DNA of 13,602 nt. Origin: Oscillospiraceae bacterium (GTDB taxonomy: Bacteria; Bacillota; Clostridia; Oscillospirales; UBA929). The stretch covers positions 1 to 13,602 of the forward strand of contig JAITQI010000027.1 in NCBI GenBank assembly GCA_031289065.1, read 5' to 3'. Position numbers and translations under genes: made by a program. A model generated the notes under the pieces. That model saw only the letters and a list, made by a program, of their open reading frames with translations. It was not told where the DNA came from and made no database searches. Below, one piece after another: positions 6,233 to 12,713 of the stretch (position 1 is the first letter of the stretch; each line of letters opens with the position of its first letter).

Positions 6233-7378
6233 TCATCCCCCATTTGCCGAACCGTCTATCGGTGTCGGCCTCGCGTCGGATGTATTATTGGGCTCCGTGG
6301 CGGCGTCCGAAGCAGAGAGCGCCCGCCCGATATACCGCTCGATCTCCTCGATGGCGTCGTACACCTCCGCCACCGTCAGGCCCGAAACGGGCGCGAACAC
6401 ATTAAAGCCGCCGCCGGGGACGACAATCCGGCCGTCCGCGCCGATGCGCGCCCTGAACCCGGCGGCGTCTCGTTCGTCCCAACCCCACTCAGGGTAGTAT
6501 AGCACGATTGTCCCCTCCGTGCTGTCGATCACATAGCCGTTGGCGATGTATTCCGCGAAGGGGGAGCGCAGCAGCGGGTTCATGTCCAGATAGCCGATGG
6601 CCTTCCACAGCGTCGCCAGGTCTTGCCCGTCGTACTGGTTGAGCGCGGGGCACCGAGAATGGGAGTGAATCAGCCCCTTGTCGTCAACCTCAAACAGCAC
6701 GTCCAGGTCGCCGTAGATATGCCAGTTCTCCTCACCGTCACGCTGCCAGAGGGGTAGCACATACACGCCCCCCGCCCGCAGGAGGTTGGTCTCCTCGTCC
6801 CCCGTGCAGCCGCCGCACAGATACTGCTTGATGCTCACCGACCCGGGCAATTCGTCCCCGAAAACGTCGAACAGCACCGCGCCGACGGCGATCTGTCCCG
6901 TTTGCCCCTCCTCGGCGAAGCCCTCGGTGCCCTCCGCCCGGATCACCGTAAACGCCGCTTTTACCGTCGGGTCGTAGCTGTCAAATTCCCGCATCAGATA
7001 GCGCAGCTCGTCCGTGGCCAGCCTGTCCGCCGCCACGTCCCCCTCGTCCCAGGTGTAGTCCCCCGCCGGCAGGCCCACAAGGTCGTCCAGGAAAACCTCG
7101 TCAGTCCTTTTGTCGATCGCGCCTTGGGGCATCGTCGCGCCCCCCACGTCCCCCGCGCCCGCCGACAAGCCCGGTTGGCCGGAGTCGGGGTTGGGCGGCG
7201 CGGACGGTTTGAGCAGCGTCGGCAGCCCGACCGCCGCCGCGATCACCAGGCACGCCGCCGCGGGCGCCGCCCAGAGAAGCCACCGGGCGCGTCTGACCGG
7301 ACGCGCCACCCCGCCGCCCCGTTCAATGAGTTCCTCGTCGATGCCGCCTATGGCGCTGAGTATGTTTGTATGTTTCAC
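6233..7378 (-). CDS. Probable membrane anti-sigma factor
   Basis: A 381-residue single-pass membrane protein. The N-terminus MKHTNILSAIGGIDEELIER is a short cytoplasmic segment seen in many clostridial proteins paired with ECF sigma factors. It is followed by basic residues and one membrane segment (about 33-55, WLLWAAPAAACLVIAAAVGL). About 320 extracellular residues follow with no domain I recognise, including a VFLDDLVGLPAGDYTWDEGD stretch and a CGGCTGDEE pair of cysteines. Start GTG 7378 overlaps the sigma stop codon as GTGA, and AGGG lies six bases before it, so translation is probably coupled to the sigma gene. The inferred role is to hold the sigma factor at the membrane until an outside signal releases it. 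The extracellular part could be a sensor. The frame is intact although the sigma gene is broken. Terminators follow at once. Confidence 0.7.
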   Translation of the reverse strand: MKHTNILSAIGGIDEELIERGGGVARPVRRARWLLWAAPAAACLVIAAAVGLPTLLKPSAPPNPDSGQPGLSAGAGDVGGATMPQGAIDKRTDEVFLDDLVGLPAGDYTWDEGDVAADRLATDELRYLMREFDSYDPTVKAAFTVIRAEGTEGFAEEGQTGQIAVGAVLFDVFGDELPGSVSIKQYLCGGCTGDEETNLLRAGGVYVLPLWQRDGEENWHIYGDLDVLFEVDDKGLIHSHSRCPALNQYDGQDLATLWKAIGYLDMNPLLRSPFAEYIANGYVIDSTEGTIVLYYPEWGWDERDAAGFRARIGADGRIVVPGGGFNVFAPVSGLTVAEVYDAIEEIERYIGRALSASDAATEPNNTSDARPTPIDGSANGG

Positions 7379-7918
7379 AGATAACCCTCGCTTTCAAGTT
7401 TTGCGCGCAACCGTCCCCGCATACGGAACAGCAGAGAGGTGATTTTGCTCTCCCCGTACCCATACGCCTCGGCGATCTCTTTGACGTTTTGGAGATACCA
7501 GTACCGCTTGCCGAAGATGTCGGCCCGCTCAGGGGGCTGGCCGCCCAGGAACTCGTTGATCACCCGGGTGATCTCCCCCTCGTCGGCGGTGTCCGGCACA
7601 GGCAGATCGGCCAGTTCCGCCAGCGCGATTTCCACTGCGCCCCCCGCCCCGCTTTTGTGCCCGGGCCGCCTCAAAGCGGTCGAGAGCGGCGTTGCGCGTG
7701 ATTTTGCCCAGAAACGCCTTGAGCCGTGCCGGTCTGGCGGGTGGAATGGTGTTCCAGGCTTTGAGCCAGGTTTCGTTGACGCACTCCTCGGCGTCGCCGT
7801 CGTCGCGCAGGATGTTGTCGGCGATCCGGCGGCAGTACGCGCCAAACTTGCCGCCGCACGCGGTCAGAGCGTCCTCCGACCGCTGCCAAAACAGCTCGAC
7901 GATTCGCTCGTCGTCCAT
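7375..7918 (-). pseudogene. ECF-type sigma factor, frameshifted
   Basis: Restored, it would be a sigma-70 family ECF factor of about 180 residues. ATG 7918 is the start, with a perfect GAGGAGG six bases before it. The first frame gives sigma region 2 (FGAYCRRIADNILRDDGDAE, then ECVNETWLKAWNTI and FLGKITRNAALDRFEAARAQ). After KRGGG the reading is lost. The correct continuation AVEIALAELADLP and the region 4 helix-turn-helix (VKEIAEAYGYGESKITSLLF, RMRGRLRAKL) are in another frame. Removing one G from the G6 run (plus-strand C 7640-7645) joins them exactly as in relatives. This could be a sequencing or assembly error, a true loss of function, or slippage-based on/off switching. The stop codon overlaps the anti-sigma start by four bases, so the two form a sigma/anti-sigma operon. 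Confidence 0.85.
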
Positions 7919-7934
7919 AACCAGCCTCCTCGAC

Positions 7935-7968
7935 AAAAAATTTCCCGTCACCTATAAAGACGGGAAAT
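7935..7968 (-). terminator. T-tailed hairpin in the sigma gene leader
   Basis: On the minus strand ATTTCCCGTC (plus-strand 7959-7968) pairs perfectly with GACGGGAAAT (7940-7949) around a 9-base loop, and a T6 run follows. The run ends 5 bases before the GAGGAGG of the sigma gene. It could end transcripts arriving from scfB, or act as an attenuator in the sigma leader. Confidence 0.7.
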
Positions 7969-8031
7969 CTCACGTGATATTGCGCGGGCCGCAAAAAAGA
8001 TTTCAAAGCGTACTCCACAACGCCAAGACCT

Positions 8032-8055
8032 GCCCCCTTCCCGCGGGAAGGGGGC
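8032..8055. repeat. GC-rich hairpin after scfB
   Basis: A perfect 11-bp stem, GCCCCCTTCCC (8032-8042) and GGGAAGGGGGC (8045-8055), has a two-base centre. It lies 7 bases past the scfB stop. It lacks a clear T-run on either strand, so it may protect the mRNA 3' end or work together with the T-tailed hairpin at 7935-7968. It matches the terminator stem at 6187-6210 in 23 of 24 bases. Confidence 0.75.
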
Positions 8056-8062
8056 CTTTCAA

Positions 8063-9406
8063 TCAATCCCTCAACTTTAGAACCAAAGCGCATTCCAACC
8101 GTTTCCGCTGCAACGCGCACCCCAACCCGTAGGGCTTGTCCATCCGCCCGTTGAGGTTGACCGCCGCCGCCGCGCAGCCGCCGCTGCAAAAATACTTGGC
8201 CCAGCAGACCGCGCAGTCCGGCTTGGTCTCCACCGTCAGCGCGGCAAACCGGCCCGACAGGGCGTCGTCCCAAGAGCCACCCCACACGTCGCCCAGCCTG
8301 AACCCCGCCTTGCCCACAAACTGGTGACAGGGGTACACCTCGCCCTCGGGCGACACGGCGGCGTACTCAAACCCCGCGCCGCACCCGCGCAGACGCTTGT
8401 AAACACAGGGCCCGCCGTCCAAGTCGATGTTAAAGTGAAAGAAGCTGAAGTCCCCCCGTTCCCGCATGATGGCCAGCAACCGGTCGTAAGCGGCCAGGAC
8501 GGTGGGCACATGCTCCTCCCGCAGCGCCAGGGGGTGCCCCTCGGGCAGCACCACCGGCTCCATGGACAGGTGCCTGAAACCCAGCTCGGCCAGATGCAGT
8601 AGGTCGTCCACAAAGTCGGGATTGCGGGCGGTAAAGGTGCCCCGCACATAGTAATCCTTGCCGGAGGCCTCCCGAGCCCGGGCGGCGGCCAGCAGACCGG
8701 GCAGGATTTTTTCGTAACTCCCCGCCCCCGTCGGCGTTTTGCGGACGGCGTCGTTGACGTTGGGCCGCCCGTCCAGGGACAGCACCAGGTTGTCCATCTC
8801 GGCGTCCAGCCAGGCGATGTTGTCGGCGTCCAGGGCCAGGCCGTTGGTGGTCAGGGTGAAGCGGAAGCGTTTGCCCCATTCGGTTTCGTGGGCCCGGGCA
8901 TAGGCCACCGTCTGTTTGACCGTGTCCAGCGCCAGCAACGGCTCGCCGCCGAAGAAATCCACCTCCAAGTTGCGCCGACCCCCGGAGCGGGCCGCCAGCA
9001 AGTCGATGGCCGCCCGGGCGGTTTCAAAGGGCATTAGCCCCCGCGCCCCGCCGTAGTGGCCTGTGCCCGCGAAACAATAGCCGCACCGCAGGTCGCAGTC
9101 GTGGGCGACATGCAGGCAAAGGGCTTTGAGCCGCCCCGCCTCGGGGGCCCGATAGGCCTCCGCCGGGGTGAACAGCTCTCCCCTGTCCCGCAGCTGCCGC
9201 AATTCATCCCAGCCCTCGGCGATCTCTTCGGGCGGCCAGACCCGGGATAGCGCCGCCAGGATGGCGGGCGGACAGACGTCGGTCATCGGCCCCTCCGGCC
9301 CGACACGGGTCAGCAGGGCCAGCCCCAGTTCGTCCAACTGGTGCACCGCCCCGCTCTCCGCATCCAACACAAAATGCCCGCCCAACCCGGAAAACGTATG
9401 TATCAT
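8063..9406 (-). CDS. scfB: SCIFF peptide radical-SAM maturase
   Basis: A 447-residue radical S-adenosylmethionine enzyme that forms thioether (Cys sulfur to carbon) crosslinks in the SCIFF precursor peptide. The N-terminal part (about 1-90, with HFVLDAESGAVHQLDELG) resembles the peptide-binding region of these maturases. The radical-SAM cluster motif is CDLRCGYC (Cys104, Cys108, Cys111), followed by DFFGGEPLL and TLTTNGLAL. The C-terminal SPASM domain has many cysteines for auxiliary Fe-S clusters (CGAGFEYAAVSPEGEVYPCH, CAVCWAKYFCSGGCAAAAVN, and a late Cys in LGCALQRKRLEC). ATG 9406 has AGGAGGG four bases before it. The precursor gene scfA is directly upstream on the same strand, which confirms the assignment. 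This pair is widespread in Clostridia. The biological role of the modified peptide is not settled. Confidence 0.96.
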   Translation of the reverse strand: MIHTFSGLGGHFVLDAESGAVHQLDELGLALLTRVGPEGPMTDVCPPAILAALSRVWPPEEIAEGWDELRQLRDRGELFTPAEAYRAPEAGRLKALCLHVAHDCDLRCGYCFAGTGHYGGARGLMPFETARAAIDLLAARSGGRRNLEVDFFGGEPLLALDTVKQTVAYARAHETEWGKRFRFTLTTNGLALDADNIAWLDAEMDNLVLSLDGRPNVNDAVRKTPTGAGSYEKILPGLLAAARAREASGKDYYVRGTFTARNPDFVDDLLHLAELGFRHLSMEPVVLPEGHPLALREEHVPTVLAAYDRLLAIMRERGDFSFFHFNIDLDGGPCVYKRLRGCGAGFEYAAVSPEGEVYPCHQFVGKAGFRLGDVWGGSWDDALSGRFAALTVETKPDCAVCWAKYFCSGGCAAAAVNLNGRMDKPYGLGCALQRKRLECALVLKLRD

Positions 9407-9454
9407 AAAACCCTCCTGGCTTTAAAAGTCAGCGTAACGAAAAGAAAAAACGCA

Positions 9455-9486
9455 TAAAAAGGGGAGCCCCCGAGCCCCCCTCTCCC
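9455..9486 (-). terminator. Possible partial terminator between scfA and scfB
   Basis: On the minus strand a G-rich/C-rich stretch (CTCGGGGGCTCCCC) is followed by TTTTTATG. The pairing is imperfect: GGGAG with CTCCC at best, or a 4-bp GGGG/CCCC stem. A leaky terminator here would give more precursor than maturase mRNA, as is common in peptide-maturation operons. Confidence 0.4.
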
Positions 9487-9503
9487 GCTTACTCATGACA
9501 CGG

Positions 9504-9557
9504 ACAGCCGCCAATTGTCAATTGCCAATGGAGAATTGTTGGTTCTCCGAGGGCTGT
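9504..9557. repeat. Nested inverted repeat at the scfA 3' end
   Basis: The outer arms are ACAGCC (9504-9509) and GGCTGT (9552-9557). The inner hairpin is GGAGAA (9530-9535) and TTCTCC (9543-9548). Between them lies an AT-rich stretch with CAATTG, TCAATTG and CCAATGG. The element overlaps the unusual C-terminal extension of scfA and resembles a very small inserted palindromic element. Confidence 0.5.
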
Positions 9558-9706
9558 TTTCTGATTCTGGTGTTCTCGCACTTCTGATTGGCCACGGTGC
9601 AGGACGTCTTGCAGGCCGACTGGCAGGAGGTCTGACACTCGCCGCAGCCGCCGTTTTGCGCGCTGCGCTTGAGGGTGGCGGGGACAAGGGTTTTGACGTG
9701 TTTCAT
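9518..9706 (-). CDS. scfA: SCIFF precursor peptide (six Cys in forty-five)
   Basis: A ribosomally made peptide modified by ScfB. The start MKHVKTLVPATLKRS and the core CGECQTSC, QSACKTSC, TVANQKCEN match the strongly conserved SCIFF family, with six cysteines in the expected spacing. ATG 9706 has GAGGAGA eight bases before it and overlaps the stop of the TIGR04086 gene (ATGA), so the two are translationally coupled. The usual peptide ends soon after the last Cys, at about 45-47 residues. This one runs on to 62 with a Cys-free, polar tail (TRIRKQPSENQQFSIGN) encoded in a palindromic AT-rich patch. The tail may be a real lineage feature or the product of a small insertion that removed the normal stop. 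scfB follows 111 bases downstream. Confidence 0.95.
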   Translation of the reverse strand: MKHVKTLVPATLKRSAQNGGCGECQTSCQSACKTSCTVANQKCENTRIRKQPSENQQFSIGN

Positions 9707-10134
9707 GTTCGGTTTCTCCTCGTCTCATAGGTATGTTGTGGTTTGCGGCCCCGTCCCCGTGGCACGGCCAGCAGTCCGCCGACCAACCCGCCTGTCAGGC
9801 AGGCCGCCAGCATACCGGCCGCGGCGGGATCCGGAGCCCAGCGCAGATAAAACAGGGCGCCCAAAAAGAACAGGACGGCAAAAAACGCCGCGCCGGACGC
9901 CAATCCGCACATCACCGCCCGCCCGCCAAAAACCCGGGCGGCGGCGCGTCCCAGCCAAAGGGCGCCCACAAGGCCGGACGCCGCCGGAACGGCGGTGAGG
10001 GCCGACTCGGGCAGCAGGCCGGACAGGACGCCCCCGGCCCCCAAGCCCATCAGGACAATCGAAAAGAGCATTCCTACGATCAGTTTCTTGACAAGCGCCG
10101 AGGCGACGCGGGGCTTCTCCTCGTTGTTCGGCAT
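9703..10134 (-). CDS. TIGR04086 family membrane protein
   Basis: A 143-residue protein with four predicted membrane segments (about 16-40, 46-63, 72-97, 103-124), a charged start (MPNNEEKPRV) and a basic tail (PRGRGRKPQHTYETRRNRT). Size, topology and the position between yajC and scfA match the clostridial family TIGR04086 (YrzE-like), whose function is unknown. ATG 10134 follows GGGAGGGGAAAAAGG. Its stop overlaps the scfA start by four bases. The inferred link to SCIFF export or membrane handling rests only on this conserved neighbourhood. Confidence 0.82.
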   Translation of the reverse strand: MPNNEEKPRVASALVKKLIVGMLFSIVLMGLGAGGVLSGLLPESALTAVPAASGLVGALWLGRAAARVFGGRAVMCGLASGAAFFAVLFFLGALFYLRWAPDPAAAGMLAACLTGGLVGGLLAVPRGRGRKPQHTYETRRNRT

Positions 10135-10191
10135 ACCTTTTTCCCCTCCCGGATGAAACGATGGCCCACACGGACACGCGGAGCGCGTCCC

Positions 10192-10200
10192 TGTGGATAA
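10192..10200 (-). promoter_or_regulatory. Lone perfect DnaA-box sequence
   Basis: TGTGGATAA on the plus strand reads TTATCCACA on the minus strand, the exact DnaA-box consensus. It stands alone between yajC and the TIGR04086 gene, with no box cluster or AT-rich unwinding region near. It may be a chance match or a DnaA titration or regulatory site. Confidence 0.35.
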
Positions 10201-10207
10201 CCCATCC

Positions 10208-10240
10208 TATGCGCCGGGGCGGGGGGATATGCGCCGGGGC
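10208..10240. repeat. Direct repeat TATGCGCCGGGGC
   Basis: A 13-base sequence occurs at 10208-10220 and again at 10228-10240, a period of 20 bases, directly after the yajC stop codon. The period is close to two helical turns, so it could be a protein site, or it could be a simple local duplication. Confidence 0.6.
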
Positions 10241-10243
10241 CGT

Positions 10244-10594
10244 CTACTTGTCGCTGACTTGCTCGCCCTTGGAGGAAATGGCCCAGCGCATGATCTTGAC
10301 CTTGCTGCGTTCGGCGCCGGTCTCCAGGGTGACGGTGTCGTCCTTGATGGTAACCACCCGACCGACAATGCCGCCGATGGTGGTGATTTCGTCGCCCACG
10401 ATCAGCTCTTTGCGCATCCGGGCGGCGGCTTTCTTGCGCTTGCTCTCCGGGCGGATGATGAAGAAGTAGAACACCACCACCAGGATCAGCAGAGGAACGA
10501 CCATCGTCAGCAGACTTCCTCCGGCGTCAGCAGAATCGGCTGCGGCGGCTCCGTCGGCCCAAACGGCCAGACGGGAAAACATGGCGGAAAACAT
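10244..10594 (-). CDS. yajC: Preprotein translocase subunit YajC
   Basis: A small single-pass membrane protein (116 residues) that associates with SecDF of the Sec machinery and helps protein export. It has one membrane segment (about 30-48, MVVPLLILVVVFYFFIIRPE), then the basic KRKKAAARMRKEL, and the conserved soluble part VGDEITTIGGIVGRVVTIKD, all typical of YajC. The first 25 residues (MFSAMFSRLAVWADGAAAAD...) are longer and more Ala-rich than usual but hydrophobic enough to be part of membrane insertion. ATG 10594 has GGGAGG six bases before it. It is first in the operon with TIGR04086, scfA and scfB, behind a good promoter at 10631-10659, and follows tgt as in many bacteria. Confidence 0.95.
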   Translation of the reverse strand: MFSAMFSRLAVWADGAAAADSADAGGSLLTMVVPLLILVVVFYFFIIRPESKRKKAAARMRKELIVGDEITTIGGIVGRVVTIKDDTVTLETGAERSKVKIMRWAISSKGEQVSDK

Positions 10595-10630
10595 GACAGA
10601 CCTCCCAATTCAAAGTGACTATACCCTCAT

Positions 10631-10659
10631 ATTATAAGTGCTTGTCCGGAAGAATGCAA
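10631..10659 (-). promoter_or_regulatory. Sigma-A-type promoter of the yajC operon
   Basis: On the minus strand TTGCAT (plus-strand 10654-10659), a 17-base spacer, and a perfect TATAAT (10631-10636) lie 37 bases before the yajC start codon. It would drive yajC, TIGR04086, scfA and scfB. Confidence 0.8.
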
Positions 10660-10663
10660 GCCT

Positions 10664-10702
10664 TTTTATAAAAGAGAGGAACGCGGCCTTATACGGCCTC
10701 GC
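10664..10702 (-). terminator. Possible terminator after tgt
   Basis: On the minus strand GCGAGGCC, a GTATAA loop and GGCCGCGT form a short stem with one mismatch, followed by the pyrimidine-rich TTCCTCTCTTTTAT. It is weak, but it lies 33 bases past the tgt stop and before the yajC promoter. Confidence 0.45.
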
Positions 10703-10734
10703 CCCTTTCCGTCTTCCGCCCTCGTCCCGCCGCG

Positions 10735-11853
10735 CTATATCCGCCGCCCCAGCGCCTCCCGCCGGTCGGCCAGGAAGGCGTTGTAGCGGCCCTGTTCGAT
10801 GGCTTCTCGGATATCCGCCATGAGGCGATTGAAGAAATACAGGTTGTGCTGAACCGCCAGCCGAAGGGCCAGCACCTCTCCGGCCTTGAACAGATGGCGC
10901 AGGTAGGCTCGGCTGTGTCTCCGGCAGGTCGGGCAGGGGCAGTCGGCGTCCGGCGGCGCGTCGTCCCGGGCGTACTTTTCGTTCTTGAGGTTGAGGCAGC
11001 CCTCGGCGGTGTACAGATGCCCGTGCCGGGCGTTGCGGGCGGGCAGCACGCAGTCGAAGAAATCCACCCCCCGGGCCACGCTTTCCAGCAGGTTGACCGG
11101 CGTGCCCACCCCCATCAGATACCGGGGCCTGTCCGTCGGCATGTGGGGCTCCACCGCCTCGATGATCCGATACATCTCCTCGGCGCTCTCCCCCACCGCC
11201 AGCCCGCCGATGGCGTACCCGGGCAACGCCAGCCCGGCGATCCGCTTCATGTGCTCCACCCGCAGGTCCTCAAAGGTACCGCCCTGGTTGATGCCCCACA
11301 GCGCCTGGGGCGGCCCCTCCTCCGCCCCCCGCAACCATTCGGCCCGGCATCGCTCCAGCCAGCGGGCGGTGCGGTCGCAAGAGGCGCTCATATAGTCCCG
11401 GGGCGCGGGGTTGCCCACGCACTCGTCAAAGGCCATGATGATGTCCGCCCCCAGCGCCCGCTGAACGGCCACCGACCCCTCCGGAGACAGGAAAAGCCGC
11501 CGCCCGTCGATGTGGGAGGCAAAGGAGACCCCTTCCTCCGACACCTTCCGCAACGCGGCTAGCGAAAACACCTGAAACCCGCCGCTGTCGGTGAGCATGG
11601 GCCCCCGCCAGCCGGTGAACCCGTGCAACCCCCCCAGGGCGCGCACCGTCTCCTCCCCGGGGCGCAGGTGCAAATGATAGGTGTTACACAGCGCGACCTG
11701 ACAACCCAACCCCGCCAGGTCGGGCGCGGACACGCCGCCCTTGACCGCCGCCTGGGTGGCCACGTTCATGAAAACCGGGGTCTGGATGTCCCCATGGGGT
11801 GTGCGGCAGACGCCCCGCCGCGCCCCGCCGTCGGTACACGCAAGAGAGAACAT
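10735..11853 (-). CDS. tgt: tRNA-guanine transglycosylase
   Basis: Exchanges guanine 34 of the anticodon of tRNAs for Asp, Asn, His and Tyr for the queuosine precursor preQ1. The 372-residue length is typical. The substrate pocket LTDSGGFQVFSL holds Asp89, the catalytic nucleophile is Asp264 in RGVDFFDCVLPARNARHG, and the zinc site is Cys305, Cys307, Cys310 (CPCPTC) with His336 (RLAVQHNLYFF). AIGGLAVGE is also present. ATG 11853 is chosen because AAAGGA lies six bases before it and the family N-terminus begins there. The frame stays open upstream into the neighbouring gene but without similarity. No preQ1 synthesis genes or riboswitch are visible nearby. A perfect -35 hexamer TTGACA (minus strand, plus 11901-11906) lies upstream without a clear -10, so tgt may be read through from the gene before it. 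Confidence 0.97.
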   Translation of the reverse strand: MFSLACTDGGARRGVCRTPHGDIQTPVFMNVATQAAVKGGVSAPDLAGLGCQVALCNTYHLHLRPGEETVRALGGLHGFTGWRGPMLTDSGGFQVFSLAALRKVSEEGVSFASHIDGRRLFLSPEGSVAVQRALGADIIMAFDECVGNPAPRDYMSASCDRTARWLERCRAEWLRGAEEGPPQALWGINQGGTFEDLRVEHMKRIAGLALPGYAIGGLAVGESAEEMYRIIEAVEPHMPTDRPRYLMGVGTPVNLLESVARGVDFFDCVLPARNARHGHLYTAEGCLNLKNEKYARDDAPPDADCPCPTCRRHSRAYLRHLFKAGEVLALRLAVQHNLYFFNRLMADIREAIEQGRYNAFLADRREALGRRI

Positions 11854-11902
11854 AAAAAATCCTTTCAGGTGTTGGCGTTCAGTTCGCGATTGTTGCGATG
11901 TG

Positions 11903-12673
11903 TCAATCCGGCCCGGTGCTGCGAGGCAAGTTGTTCCCTTGCGCCGGATCAAACAACGGGTAGGCCCACCCGTCTATACGGTGCGTCGGCAATTCATAGG
12001 TATAGGTTTTTCCGTGCTTTTCTGCCAAATAGGAACGCACATCTGGTATATCATACCATTCCTTGTATGGCACCAGGCCGGACCGCAAATCGGCTTGAAA
12101 TTCCGAGAGTTCTGCCGACGTCAGTGAGTTCCAGTCTCCCTCCCGATCAAAATCATTCTTTTGGATACGGCGATTATTCTCGTTTCTTATCAGATAACGA
12201 TGCCCCTGCAGCGTGGCGGAAATATTTTTCCCTACGCCTCCGTCCGCGTAGTAAGCATAGAGAATACGCATGTCCCCTATGCTAAAATCCAAAAGTATGC
12301 TTCTCCCAAGTAGCGAAACATGAACATCGCTCTGCGAAAGTTGACTGTTCCAAACAGCGCTGTACATCTCGGCAAAAACGCTTGCGATTGTATCGGATAT
12401 ATCCGGTGCTGTCTCTTCAGACACCACCATCCCGGGCGGAAGCAACGCCCACAGGTTTTCCTCGGATTGAATGTACATCCGCGCCATCAGATACGCTTCG
12501 ACGTCGCGCGGCAACGGATCGGCGAAATCGTCTACGGGAATCGTCCGCGCCAGCGCCAACGCCGTTGCACTGTTTTCCTCGTCGTGCGGATCGCTTTGTG
12601 CATAGACAGGGAAAGACAGTAGCGTCACCAGCAGGGAAAATACCGCCAGCAGGGACAGAATTCGTTTGTTCAT
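11903..12673 (-). CDS. Secreted protein of unknown function
   Basis: A 256-residue protein with a clear signal peptide (MNKRILSLLAVFSLLVTLLS, then FPVYA, cleavage likely after Ala25). I do not recognise a domain. Residues 52-74 (DPLPRDVEAYLMARMYIQSEEN) and 134-174 (GDMRILYAYYADGG... RYLIRNENNRRIQKND) resemble stretches of the broken gene just upstream at 12714-13326, so the two are tandem paralogs. There are no cysteines. The C-terminal half is charged and rich in Tyr and Asn. The ribosome site is weak (GAAGA abutting ATG 12673). A possible promoter ATGACA-17-GATATA lies upstream. The region is richer in AT than the tgt-yajC block, which hints at a lineage-specific or acquired segment. The real tgt start is 49 bases downstream of its stop. 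Confidence 0.75.
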   Translation of the reverse strand: MNKRILSLLAVFSLLVTLLSFPVYAQSDPHDEENSATALALARTIPVDDFADPLPRDVEAYLMARMYIQSEENLWALLPPGMVVSEETAPDISDTIASVFAEMYSAVWNSQLSQSDVHVSLLGRSILLDFSIGDMRILYAYYADGGVGKNISATLQGHRYLIRNENNRRIQKNDFDREGDWNSLTSAELSEFQADLRSGLVPYKEWYDIPDVRSYLAEKHGKTYTYELPTHRIDGWAYPLFDPAQGNNLPRSTGPD

Positions 12674-12713
12674 TCTTCAGCACTCTTTTATATCATATTT
12701 TCACATCACTTTG

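Noticed and set aside
7640..7645. Programmed ribosomal frameshift in the sigma gene
   Set aside because: There is no recognised slippery motif with a spaced stem or internal Shine-Dalgarno at the G6 run. A one-base indel is simpler.
7981..8031. Sigma-gene promoter TTGAAA-18-CAATAT on the minus strand
   Set aside because: The -10 matches only three of six bases and the spacer is long. It is too weak to call.
11854..11952. Longer tgt N-terminus to 11952
   Set aside because: The additional 33 residues have no Tgt similarity, overlap the upstream gene, and ATG 11853 has AAAGGA at six bases.
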